Assembly (NCBI GenBank): GCA_020632575.1 | Contig: JACKFH010000027.1 | Location: 1 to 52,748 of the forward strand | Length of the DNA: 52,748 nt | Source: Candidatus Omnitrophota bacterium | Lineage (GTDB): Bacteria; Hinthialibacterota; Hinthialibacteria; OLB16 | Reading direction: 5' to 3' | Program-made: the position numbers and the translations under genes | Notes under the pieces: model-generated | Databases searched by the model: none | What the model was told of the DNA's origin: nothing | The model's input: only the letters and a program-made list of their open reading frames with translations | In this document: positions 16,803-23,635 of the stretch, one piece after another | Layout: the number at the start of each line of letters is the position of its first letter | Numbering within the stretch: position 1 is the first letter of the stretch

Positions 16803-17609
16803 ATGTTTAAGAGAAAAAAAAGTGGTTTCACTCTGATTGAGCTCCTCATCGTTATTGCAATCATTCTTATTCTTATTGCAATCGCTCTTCCGAACTTCTT
16901 GGAAGCGCAAATCCGAGCTCGTGTGACCAAGGCGAACGGCGAATTGCGTTCGATCGCCACGGCTTTGTTTGATTACAACACCGCGCTGATCAGCGCCAGC
17001 AAAGAAGGCGTCTTCCCGCCCGCGGGTAATGTCGCCCAAGCCGGTTGGACCGCTTGGACCAACTCCAGGACCGATCCTTCGGGAGCAAACGGCCCGAACA
17101 ACAACCGTTGGGCTTGCTCGATCATTTGGGTGGATCGTTCTTTCTACTCGATGAAAGACGATGCCAGTGGCAATGACGCCGCTCCACCGCCAACGGACAG
17201 CCAGCATTACGATCTTCGCGTGATGACCTCGCCGATCGAGGCGATCACCGGCGTTCCGAACGATCCGTTCAAGAACAACGGCGGATTCACCGCTCAGTAC
17301 GATTACTTCGGACTCGACTTGCGTGACACCTTTGTGCTCCGCAGTCTCGGCCCCGACGGTATCGCCGCGGTGGGTTGCGAAGTCGGCGGTTTCGATTGCG
17401 CTTGCGCGGAAGCCAGCTGCCTCGTTTTCGGCAATGCCGGCAAAGATCGTCCGACCCTCTCCGGTCGTAAGTTCGATCCGGCCACCGACACCGTGTTCGG
17501 TTGCGATGGTTGCGGAACCCTTTCCGAAGCCCTCCGTGTCGGTTCGGTTGTGTACTCGCCGACCAACGGAACCAAGTCGGATGGCGACATCTTCCGCTTC
17601 CAGCAGTAA
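16803..17609 (+). CDS. Type IV prepilin / pseudopilin-like protein
   Basis: A 268-residue product with a class III signal: MFKRKKSG cut before F9, then FTLIELLIVIAIILILIAIA with the essential Glu at mature position 5 (E13). This N-terminal helix inserts in the inner membrane and forms the fibre core. The globular part has paired cysteines (GGFDCACAEASC, FGCDGCG). It ends with SPTNGTKSDGDIFRF, which recurs in the second prepilin (33521-34177). A longer frame from 16719 is rejected because GGAGG precedes ATG 16803 and the signal peptide starts there. Strong promoter and perfect terminator make it a single-gene transcription unit. No pilus motor, peptidase or secretin genes are in view, so pilus versus type II secretion use is open. 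Confidence 0.88.
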   Translation: MFKRKKSGFTLIELLIVIAIILILIAIALPNFLEAQIRARVTKANGELRSIATALFDYNTALISASKEGVFPPAGNVAQAGWTAWTNSRTDPSGANGPNNNRWACSIIWVDRSFYSMKDDASGNDAAPPPTDSQHYDLRVMTSPIEAITGVPNDPFKNNGGFTAQYDYFGLDLRDTFVLRSLGPDGIAAVGCEVGGFDCACAEASCLVFGNAGKDRPTLSGRKFDPATDTVFGCDGCGTLSEALRVGSVVYSPTNGTKSDGDIFRFQQ

Positions 17610-17643
17610 CATCTGTAATCAAACATACGCTTAATCAAAATCA

Positions 17644-17670
17644 GGGCGTCCCTTCGGGGACGCCCTTTTT
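17644..17670 (+). terminator. Rho-independent terminator of the first prepilin gene
   Basis: A perfect 9-bp stem GGGCGTCCC/GGGACGCCC closes a TTCG tetraloop and is followed by TTTTT. It lies 34 bases after the prepilin stop codon. A UUCG loop on a GC-rich stem is the classic strong intrinsic terminator. Confidence 0.93.
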
Positions 17671-17723
17671 CTATTTGCCGCTCAAAACAACAGAGTCCGT
17701 TTCAACGGACGGCTCTTTACGTA

Positions 17724-17951
17724 GCGTGGGAATTGATTCCCTCGCGGGCTCGCACCCTGGTTCGAGAATCCTTTCTCGAACCCACTTGCGCACGAATCCC
17801 TTCGTGCTGTCGCTCGCCGACGGTTTGGATTGAACGTTGAACCTCTTCATGCCTATGGGAGGAAAGGATTCCTCCGAAAGTTGCGCCGAGAAAGGAATCT
17901 CGTCGCAGTTGGTTCGGTTCAAAGTTGCGCCGAGAAAGGAATCTCGTCGCA
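17724..17951. repeat. Array of six hairpins with a shared core and unrelated arms
   Basis: Six short inverted repeats lie in about 230 bases: 17724-17745, 17759-17782, 17790-17807, 17858-17875, 17882-17907 and 17926-17951. Hairpins 2 and 3 centre on GAATCCTTTC or GAATCCCTTC; hairpins 4, 5 and 6 on GAAAGGATTC or GAAAGGAATC, the reverse complement type. Outer arms differ (GGTTCGAGA, GCACGAA, GGAGGAA, TGCG.CGAGA) but are self-complementary in each. No T-run follows, so these are not ordinary terminators. They fill the gap between the prepilin terminator and the cheY promoter. Confidence 0.75.
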
Positions 17952-17952
17952 G
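17877..17952. repeat. Perfect 32 bp direct repeat, two copies
   Basis: The 32 bases at 17877-17908 (starting AAAGTTGCGCCGAG, ending CTCGTCGCAG) recur without change at 17921-17952, separated by 12 bases. Each copy contains one hairpin of the array. Perfect identity suggests a recent duplication. Confidence 0.92.
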
Positions 17953-17999
17953 AAAATGGAACAGATCCGGCCCACTTTGAACCCAAGAATCCATTAGTA

Positions 18000-18029
18000 T
18001 TGTCTTTTCATCCGTTCTTGACTTATAAT
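18000..18029 (+). promoter_or_regulatory. Probable promoter of the cheYBR operon
   Basis: TTGTCT (18000-18005) and a perfect TATAAT (18024-18029) have an 18-base spacer. The cheY ATG follows at 18141, giving a leader of about 105 bases. It lies directly after the hairpin array. Confidence 0.6.
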
Positions 18030-18140
18030 GCACTCATCTCCTTTATGGCGCCCTGGCTTCGACCGATCGAGGGAGGGGAGGCGAGCGGGATTCGCCTTCG
18101 AAAAAGAATCAAACCCCAGTGGAAAGGGTGGTTTTTTCGA

Positions 18141-18521
18141 ATGAAAGTGTTGATCGTAGACGACTCCTCGATGGTTCGGATGAAGATCCGCTCGCACCTG
18201 AAGGACTTCGATTTCGGGTTGGAGGATGCCGAAAATGGCCGAGTGGCGGTCGATAAGGTCCTCGCCGACCCCGAGATCAAAGTGGTCCTCCTCGATTGGA
18301 ACATGCCGGAGATGGATGGCCACGAGGCGCTGCTCGAGATGAGGAGACACCGGGACAACGACGATCTCAAGATCGTCATGCAGACCACGGAGAACGAGAT
18401 GATGCAGGTTCTCAAGGCGCTCAACGCGGGCGCGGACGAGTATCTGATGAAACCTTTCGACGAGCAGATGCTGGTCGACAAGCTGATGCTGGCCATGGGG
18501 GGCGAGCTGCCAGTCAAATAA
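18141..18521 (+). CDS. cheY: CheY-like single-domain response regulator
   Basis: A 126-residue receiver domain alone. The acidic pocket (VDDSS, D7/D8), phosphoacceptor D52 in LLDWNMPEMDG, T82/T83 in VMQTTENE and K104 in YLMKPFDE are all present. The start at 18141 (MKVLIVDDSS) is the standard receiver start; an upstream in-frame extension to 17925 would run through the hairpin array and promoter and is rejected. It precedes cheB and cheR in the same direction, so it probably signals in the same chemosensory pathway, either to a motor or to a pilus/other output. No CheA, CheW or chemoreceptor is in the window. Confidence 0.9.
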   Translation: MKVLIVDDSSMVRMKIRSHLKDFDFGLEDAENGRVAVDKVLADPEIKVVLLDWNMPEMDGHEALLEMRRHRDNDDLKIVMQTTENEMMQVLKALNAGADEYLMKPFDEQMLVDKLMLAMGGELPVK

Positions 18522-18648
18522 TGGAGGGAGGCCTGTCGCTCATCGAAGCGACGGATGCGCCACCCGAAAGAGCCGTGGCACAAACGGTTTAAGTTTCGTC
18601 GATCCCGACCGCCAATTGGATCGTGCGCAAGTAGTCCGAGGAGAGGGA

Positions 18649-19728
18649 ATGACGCCTATTCGTGTTCTGATCGTGGACGATTCGTCGGTCTTTCGAACCA
18701 CGCTATCCAAGGTGATGGAAAGCAGCGCCCATGTCGTCGGGGCCGACACCGCGCCCGATGGGAAGATCGCACTGCAAAAGATCCAATCCAAGAAACCGGA
18801 CATTGTCATCCTCGATGTGGAGATGCCCGGAATGGACGGCATCGAGACGCTTCGCGAGATCAAAAAGCGTTGGCCCGATCAAAAGGTGATCATGTTCTCC
18901 GCGCACACCCAGAAAGGGGCCGCGTCCACCATCGACGCACTCTCGTTGGGCGCGCTCGACTTCCTGGCCAAACCCTCGGGGGGGACTCTGGCGGAGAACA
19001 AACGGATCATCGAGGAACAACTGCTTCCGAAGATCGAGGGGATTTTCAACGGCGGCCCCGTTCGCCCAGCCCGGCCCGCCCCGTCAGCCGTTCGCCCGGC
19101 TCCGAGGGTTCCCTTGCGCGCCACCGCGGGTCGACGATTCGAGCGAGCGAACCCGCCGATTGTCGCCATCGGGGTCTCGACCGGCGGCCCCAACGCTTTG
19201 GCCGAATTGATCCCGTCGCTTCCGGCGAGTTTTCCCTCGCCGATTGCGATCGTGCAGCACATGCCGCCGCTATTCACCAACCAGTTGGCCAATCGTCTGA
19301 ATACGAAATCCGCGTTGTCGGTCCATGAGGCGACCGAGGGGATGGATCTTCGCCCCGGCAATGTTTATATCGCGCCCGGGGATTACCACATGGAAATCCG
19401 AAAGGCGCCGGGATCGAAAACTCGAACCATCCACCTCCAACAGGAGCCGCCGGAATGCAGCTGCCGTCCCTCGGTCGATGTGATGTTTCGTTCGATCGCG
19501 GAGTCGTATGGCGCCAACACGATCGCGGTGATCCTGACGGGCATGGGGCAGGACGGTTTTCAGAGCACAAGACTCCTGAAAAGTTGCGACTGTCATGTCA
19601 TCGCCCAAGACCAGGCGAGCTGCGTGGTGTATGGCATGCCCAGTTTCATTGTGCAAAACGGTTTGGCGGACGATGTCCTTCCGCTCAATCGAATCGGAAG
19701 AAGACTGATCGAACTCGTACAAGGGTAG
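18649..19728 (+). CDS. cheB: Chemotaxis protein-glutamate methylesterase/deamidase CheB
   Basis: A 359-residue two-domain protein. Residues 1-120 are a receiver (VDDSSVFR, D56 in LDVEMPGMDG, K108 in FLAKPSGG). A Pro/Arg/Ala-rich linker (about 136-160) leads to the methylesterase domain with catalytic S177 (GVSTGGPNAL), H204 (VQHMPPLFTNQLANRL) and D302 (LTGMGQDG). CheB demethylates or deamidates receptor glutamates when phosphorylated by CheA, giving adaptation. The start at 18649 has AGGAG six bases upstream; an alternative TTG at 18616 lacks support. It is 127 bases after cheY and 10 bases before cheR. Confidence 0.95.
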   Translation: MTPIRVLIVDDSSVFRTTLSKVMESSAHVVGADTAPDGKIALQKIQSKKPDIVILDVEMPGMDGIETLREIKKRWPDQKVIMFSAHTQKGAASTIDALSLGALDFLAKPSGGTLAENKRIIEEQLLPKIEGIFNGGPVRPARPAPSAVRPAPRVPLRATAGRRFERANPPIVAIGVSTGGPNALAELIPSLPASFPSPIAIVQHMPPLFTNQLANRLNTKSALSVHEATEGMDLRPGNVYIAPGDYHMEIRKAPGSKTRTIHLQQEPPECSCRPSVDVMFRSIAESYGANTIAVILTGMGQDGFQSTRLLKSCDCHVIAQDQASCVVYGMPSFIVQNGLADDVLPLNRIGRRLIELVQG

Positions 19729-19738
19729 GTTTGGAAGA

Positions 19739-20566
19739 ATGCTAAAACCGGAAGAACGTTTTTTCGCGGAACTTGTCACCAAAGAGAGCGGCATCATTCT
19801 CGGGGAAGACAAGAGTTATCTCCTGACCGCTCGATTGAACCCTTTGGCCAGAGCCCGCGGATTCACCGGTCTGAAAGAGTTTTACGAGGCGGTCAAGTTC
19901 AAAGTCGACGCCAACCTCAAAAGGGAGTTGGTCGAGGCTCTGACCACCAACGAAACGCTCTTCTTCCGCGACATGACCCCCTTCCGGATTCTCCAGTCGG
20001 ACCTCATCCCCAAGTTGAAATCTTCTCCGGTTCGACCCATCCGAATCTGGTGCGCGGCCTCCTCGACCGGTCAGGAGCCCTACAGCATCGTGATGTCTTT
20101 CCTCGAGAAGTGGCCGGACCTCACGCCGCGAGACCTGAGCGTGCTGTGCACCGACATCGATAACACGGCCCGAAAGAAGGGGGAGAGCGGAGTTTACAGC
20201 CAGATCGAAATCAACCGCGGACTGCCGGCGATGATGCTCGCGAAATACTTTCGGCAAGAGGGGACCCAATGGATTCTCTCGGAGAAGATCCGAAGCTTCA
20301 CCACGTGGAAACACATCAACCTGACGCAGCCCTTCGTGGTCCCCGGCCCGTTCGACATTGTCTTCATCCGAAATGTGTTGATCTACTTCGAGGTGACGGT
20401 GAAGAAACAAATCCTGGAACGGATCGCCACCATGATGAAACCGGACGGCGTGCTATTCCTTGGATCTTCGGAGACTTCGATGGGGATCACCGAGGCGATT
20501 CACTCCCGCCCCGCCGCGGGGGGAGGCTCCTACTTCGTGCGAGCGGGCGTCTCGGTGGCCAAGTGA
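19739..20566 (+). CDS. cheR: Chemotaxis protein methyltransferase CheR
   Basis: A 275-residue SAM-dependent methyltransferase. The N-terminal helical domain ends with the signature TTNETLFFRD (69-78); then come the SAM-binding motif IWCAASSTGQEPYSI (103-117), the acidic LCTDID and the RNVLIYF motif. CheR methylates receptor glutamates, opposing CheB. It has no C-terminal receptor-tethering or TPR extension. It follows cheB by 10 bases, so cheY-cheB-cheR act as an adaptation module; the kinase part must be coded elsewhere. Its end faces the Ppx/GppA gene 24 bases away. Confidence 0.95.
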   Translation: MLKPEERFFAELVTKESGIILGEDKSYLLTARLNPLARARGFTGLKEFYEAVKFKVDANLKRELVEALTTNETLFFRDMTPFRILQSDLIPKLKSSPVRPIRIWCAASSTGQEPYSIVMSFLEKWPDLTPRDLSVLCTDIDNTARKKGESGVYSQIEINRGLPAMMLAKYFRQEGTQWILSEKIRSFTTWKHINLTQPFVVPGPFDIVFIRNVLIYFEVTVKKQILERIATMMKPDGVLFLGSSETSMGITEAIHSRPAAGGGSYFVRAGVSVAK

Positions 20567-20590
20567 CCCGCCGATAAACGCCAACGCGAT

Positions 20591-22219
20591 TTATGCGGCC
20601 GATCCCTTGCGGTCGAGCAACTTCTCCTCCACCGATTCGTCCGATTCGATTTGTTGGATCCGAATATCCAACTCGCGATCGTACACCTCGCTGAAGAGCC
20701 CCCCCTTGGCTCGAAGTTCCTGGATTTCCAGGTCGATTTCGCCCTTGGTCCGCAAGTGCAGGATCATGCGATCCCCCTCCGACTCGATTTCCACATCCTC
20801 GACATAACCCGAGTGGGTGAAGTCCAGAGCGTCGGCCACCCGGAGGATGCCCGAAAGCAACCGAACCTTGTTGCGGATGTCCTCGGAGAGCGTTCCGAAT
20901 TCGGCGTGTTGATCGGAGGGGTTCTCCCGGCTGTGGTAGCGAACAATGTTGGCGATGATGCGCCGTTCCATCAGGTGAAACCCCTCCAGGTCGCTGTGCA
21001 GGACGAGATACTGCGAGTGGTGGTGATGGTTGTGGGCGCTGATGTAATACCCGATATCGTGAAGAAGGGCCGCCGACTGGAGGTAAAACAAGTCCTCGTC
21101 GCCCATCCATTGATAAGGCCGGAGCTGTTCGAAAAGACGTGTGGCAAGGTGGAGGACCGTGTGCGAATGATCGCGGTCGTAGTTGTAGATTCGCGCCATC
21201 TTCAGAATGCTTTGCTCCCTGACCGCGTTGCGTTCGGAGGGGACTGTGCCGGTGATAGCCGATTTGATCAGACGTTCGCTGCGGTCGCGCGGAGAGGTGT
21301 GGAACACGTGCTCCATGTAATTGAGGATGATGCCATCGCGAAGGGCCTTGCCCCCGACAATCAGTTTGTCGAGACCCAACTCCTCCATGGCAGTCAGAAA
21401 GATCATTCCGCCGGGCAATAGGGTGTCGGCCCGGTCGCGGTGCTCCTTGAGCCATTCGCGCCGTTTCTCCAGATCCATTTCCGCGAGTCGATGCAGCAAA
21501 TTGGAAAGGGAGGGCCGGACAACCACCGAGGTTTCGAGGCCGGTCGGGGAGCGACGCTTCGTGCCGCACAGTTCGCCCAGGCAAAGCGCCGTTCCGCTGG
21601 TGGCTAGGACCAAGTCCGGAACCATCTCCTTGACCCGGAAGACCGGGCCCAGCCCTTTTCGGCATATCCGACGGATCTCATCGATCCCCGCCGAACCGGG
21701 CGGGCCATCGCTCGGGATCGCGTCGAGGAGCCGAACCGGTCCGAGATGCAGGCTCAACAGTTCCTTTGGCTCGTCATCCTCCATCCAGGCGAACTCGGAG
21801 GTGCCGCCCCCGACATCCATCACCAAGACACGCCCCGAAAGCATCCCCAGGGAATGGGTCGCGGCAATGGCGGTGAGTCGGGCTTCCTCGCGGCCGGGGA
21901 TCACATCGACCTTGAACCCGGTCTCCTCGAAAACCCGGTCGATGAATTCGGCGCTGTTGGAGGCTTCCCGCACCGCGGAGGTGGCCACCAAAAGGGTGAC
22001 ATCCACATTCTCTTTCCGACATGAGATGGAGAATTTTCGAAGCGCCGCCAACGCGCGGGATTGAGTGGGGGGATCGATCTCGCCGCTTTCGAACACGGAT
22101 CTACCCATGCGAACCTGGGCGCGTTCATCGTAGACAGTCGTGTAGGTAAAATCCTCCCAGATCTGAACGACCAGGAGGTGCACGCTATTGGCGCCGATGT
22201 CGATGACACCGAGTCGCAT
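20591..22219 (-). CDS. ppx: Exopolyphosphatase / pppGpp phosphohydrolase with HD domain
   Basis: A protein of about 542 residues of the Ppx/GppA family. The actin-like ATPase fold shows IDIGANSVHLLVV near the start, the DVGGGTSEFAW phosphate loop, and catalytic-region residues between. The C-terminal third is an HD domain (HSHTVLHLATRLFEQL, ALLHDIGYYISAHNHHHHS, IVRYHSREN), as in E. coli Ppx. Family members hydrolyse polyphosphate or pppGpp in the cytoplasm and link phosphate storage to stringent response. I chose ATG 22219 because the family starts there, but no good ribosome site precedes it; a TTG at 22270 preceded by GAGGA would add 17 residues. Ppx versus GppA activity cannot be separated by eye. 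Confidence 0.88.
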   Translation of the reverse strand: MRLGVIDIGANSVHLLVVQIWEDFTYTTVYDERAQVRMGRSVFESGEIDPPTQSRALAALRKFSISCRKENVDVTLLVATSAVREASNSAEFIDRVFEETGFKVDVIPGREEARLTAIAATHSLGMLSGRVLVMDVGGGTSEFAWMEDDEPKELLSLHLGPVRLLDAIPSDGPPGSAGIDEIRRICRKGLGPVFRVKEMVPDLVLATSGTALCLGELCGTKRRSPTGLETSVVVRPSLSNLLHRLAEMDLEKRREWLKEHRDRADTLLPGGMIFLTAMEELGLDKLIVGGKALRDGIILNYMEHVFHTSPRDRSERLIKSAITGTVPSERNAVREQSILKMARIYNYDRDHSHTVLHLATRLFEQLRPYQWMGDEDLFYLQSAALLHDIGYYISAHNHHHHSQYLVLHSDLEGFHLMERRIIANIVRYHSRENPSDQHAEFGTLSEDIRNKVRLLSGILRVADALDFTHSGYVEDVEIESEGDRMILHLRTKGEIDLEIQELRAKGGLFSEVYDRELDIRIQQIESDESVEEKLLDRKGSAA

Positions 22220-22451
22220 GGGAATGTTTGGCTGTGAAGTCGACTTCAGGGTGACAGTGGTCAAGGCCAATGGGTCCTCATTCGAGATTGGCGGCGGATA
22301 TTTGAACTTTACTTTCTCGAACCAAAATTCTCAAGGGCGAGAGAGGCGAATCGGGGTTAAAAAACGATTAATTTTTATGCAACTCTAAGTCGAGCCAGCC
22401 CCGGGCCAAGCGAACTTGGGCGGCGTTTCAAACGGACGGCAGGGAGCCGTT

Positions 22452-22554
22452 GATTCGTATCAGGAAACAACGGCCAAAGCATGTCATACCCGCGAAGGCG
22501 GGTATCCAGAGCCTCGGCCCCCCCCTGGATTCCTGCCTTCGCAGGAATGACACA
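22452..22554. repeat. REP/BIME-like element, copy 2
   Basis: This matches 9099-9202: the same left flank (GATTCGTA, AGGAAA, CGGCCAAAG), the same two facing hairpins and the same right edge GGAATGACACA. The loop region between the hairpins differs most. It lies in the 366-base gap between the Ppx and epimerase genes, in which I see no gene. Confidence 0.87.
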
Positions 22555-22585
22555 ACCAGTTTCTCGCCCATTTCAAACCGTTTCC

Positions 22586-23557
22586 CTAGGGGGAACAGGA
22601 TCCTTGCTCGGCGATCACATCCTCGAGGATGTCTTCGAGGTCATGCTTGGGTTCATACCCGAGCAATGCATGGATGCGCGACAAGTCGGGAACCCTTCGT
22701 TGCATGTCCTCGAACCCCGCCGAATAGGCCTCCTCGTAAGGGATCACCTTGATCTCCGATTTGGACCCAGTCTTTTCGACCACCTTCTTGGCCAGGTCGA
22801 GGATGGAAATCTCCTCCTGGGAACCCACATTGAAAACCTTTCCAAAGGCGCCGCCATGGGCCAGCAAACCGGCCAAAGCGGGGGCGACATCCCGCACATG
22901 GGCGAAGCAGCGGGTCTGGGAGCCATCGCCGAAGACCGTGATCGGCTCGCCCTTCAGGGCCTGACGAACAAAGTTGGGGATGACCATCCCATACCTGCCT
23001 GTCTGACGCGGCCCGACTGTGTTGAACAGACGGGCGATCACGACCGGGAGGTGTTTCTCCTCGTAGTAGGCAAGTGCGAGAAACTCATCGACCGCCTTCG
23101 AGGTGGCGTATCCCCAGCGAGATTTGCTGGTCGGCCCCATGATCCGGTCGTCCTCCTCGTTGAAGACCTGGTTCACGCTCTTCCCATAGACCTCCGAGGT
23201 TGAGGCGATCAAGACCTGTTTGCGATAACGGCAGGCGTAGCGCAGGACGATGTCGGTCCCGAGGATGTTGTTGGTCAGGCACTCGGTGGGGCGTTCGATG
23301 ACAAGACGGACGCCGACACTGGCGGCGAGATGAAAGACTCGGTCGGACTTGCGGATCAGATCCTCAGTCAGGTCCTCGTTGCCGACATCGTCAATCAACA
23401 CCTCGAAGTTCGGGTTCTCCTCGAGACTGGCGATGTTGGAGAATTGGCCGGTGGAAAGGTTGTCCAGGACGATCACCTTCTCGCCCTTGTCCAACAGAAT
23501 TTCCGAAAGATGGGAGCCGATAAAACCCGCCCCGCCGGTGATCAAATTGGTGGTCAT
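22586..23557 (-). CDS. NAD-dependent sugar-nucleotide epimerase/decarboxylase (extended SDR)
   Basis: A 323-residue extended SDR. The Rossmann glycine motif TGGAGFIGSH (residues 7-16) starts the protein, D32 follows the second strand and favours NAD. The catalytic triad is visible as S119-T120-S121 with STSEVYG, and Y150xxxK154 (YATSK). The segments RLFNTVGPRQTGRYGMV and DGSQTRCFAHVRDV are typical of UDP-glucuronate decarboxylase and UDP-glucose 4-epimerase-like enzymes. It probably makes a UDP-sugar for envelope polysaccharide. Which sugar cannot be fixed by sequence reading. It lies 78 bases downstream of the sulfatase gene on the same strand, so it may be the last gene of that transcript. 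Confidence 0.85.
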   Translation of the reverse strand: MTTNLITGGAGFIGSHLSEILLDKGEKVIVLDNLSTGQFSNIASLEENPNFEVLIDDVGNEDLTEDLIRKSDRVFHLAASVGVRLVIERPTECLTNNILGTDIVLRYACRYRKQVLIASTSEVYGKSVNQVFNEEDDRIMGPTSKSRWGYATSKAVDEFLALAYYEEKHLPVVIARLFNTVGPRQTGRYGMVIPNFVRQALKGEPITVFGDGSQTRCFAHVRDVAPALAGLLAHGGAFGKVFNVGSQEEISILDLAKKVVEKTGSKSEIKVIPYEEAYSAGFEDMQRRVPDLSRIHALLGYEPKHDLEDILEDVIAEQGSCSP

Positions 23558-23635
23558 CGAATGTGTAAATCCCCTTAGAATTTCAAGTTAGGGAGTCTAG
23601 GTTGGGTCCGATTCATTGTCCAGAACCGCCGGCGG

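Noticed and set aside
17759..17782. GGTTCGAGAATCC looked like a tRNA T-arm
   Set aside because: No acceptor, D or anticodon stems around it; it is one hairpin of the array.
20487..21665. 392-codon open frame on the minus strand
   Set aside because: It overlaps the Ppx/GppA gene in another frame, is full of Pro/Arg/Gly and has no recognisable domain; the real product is in the other frame.
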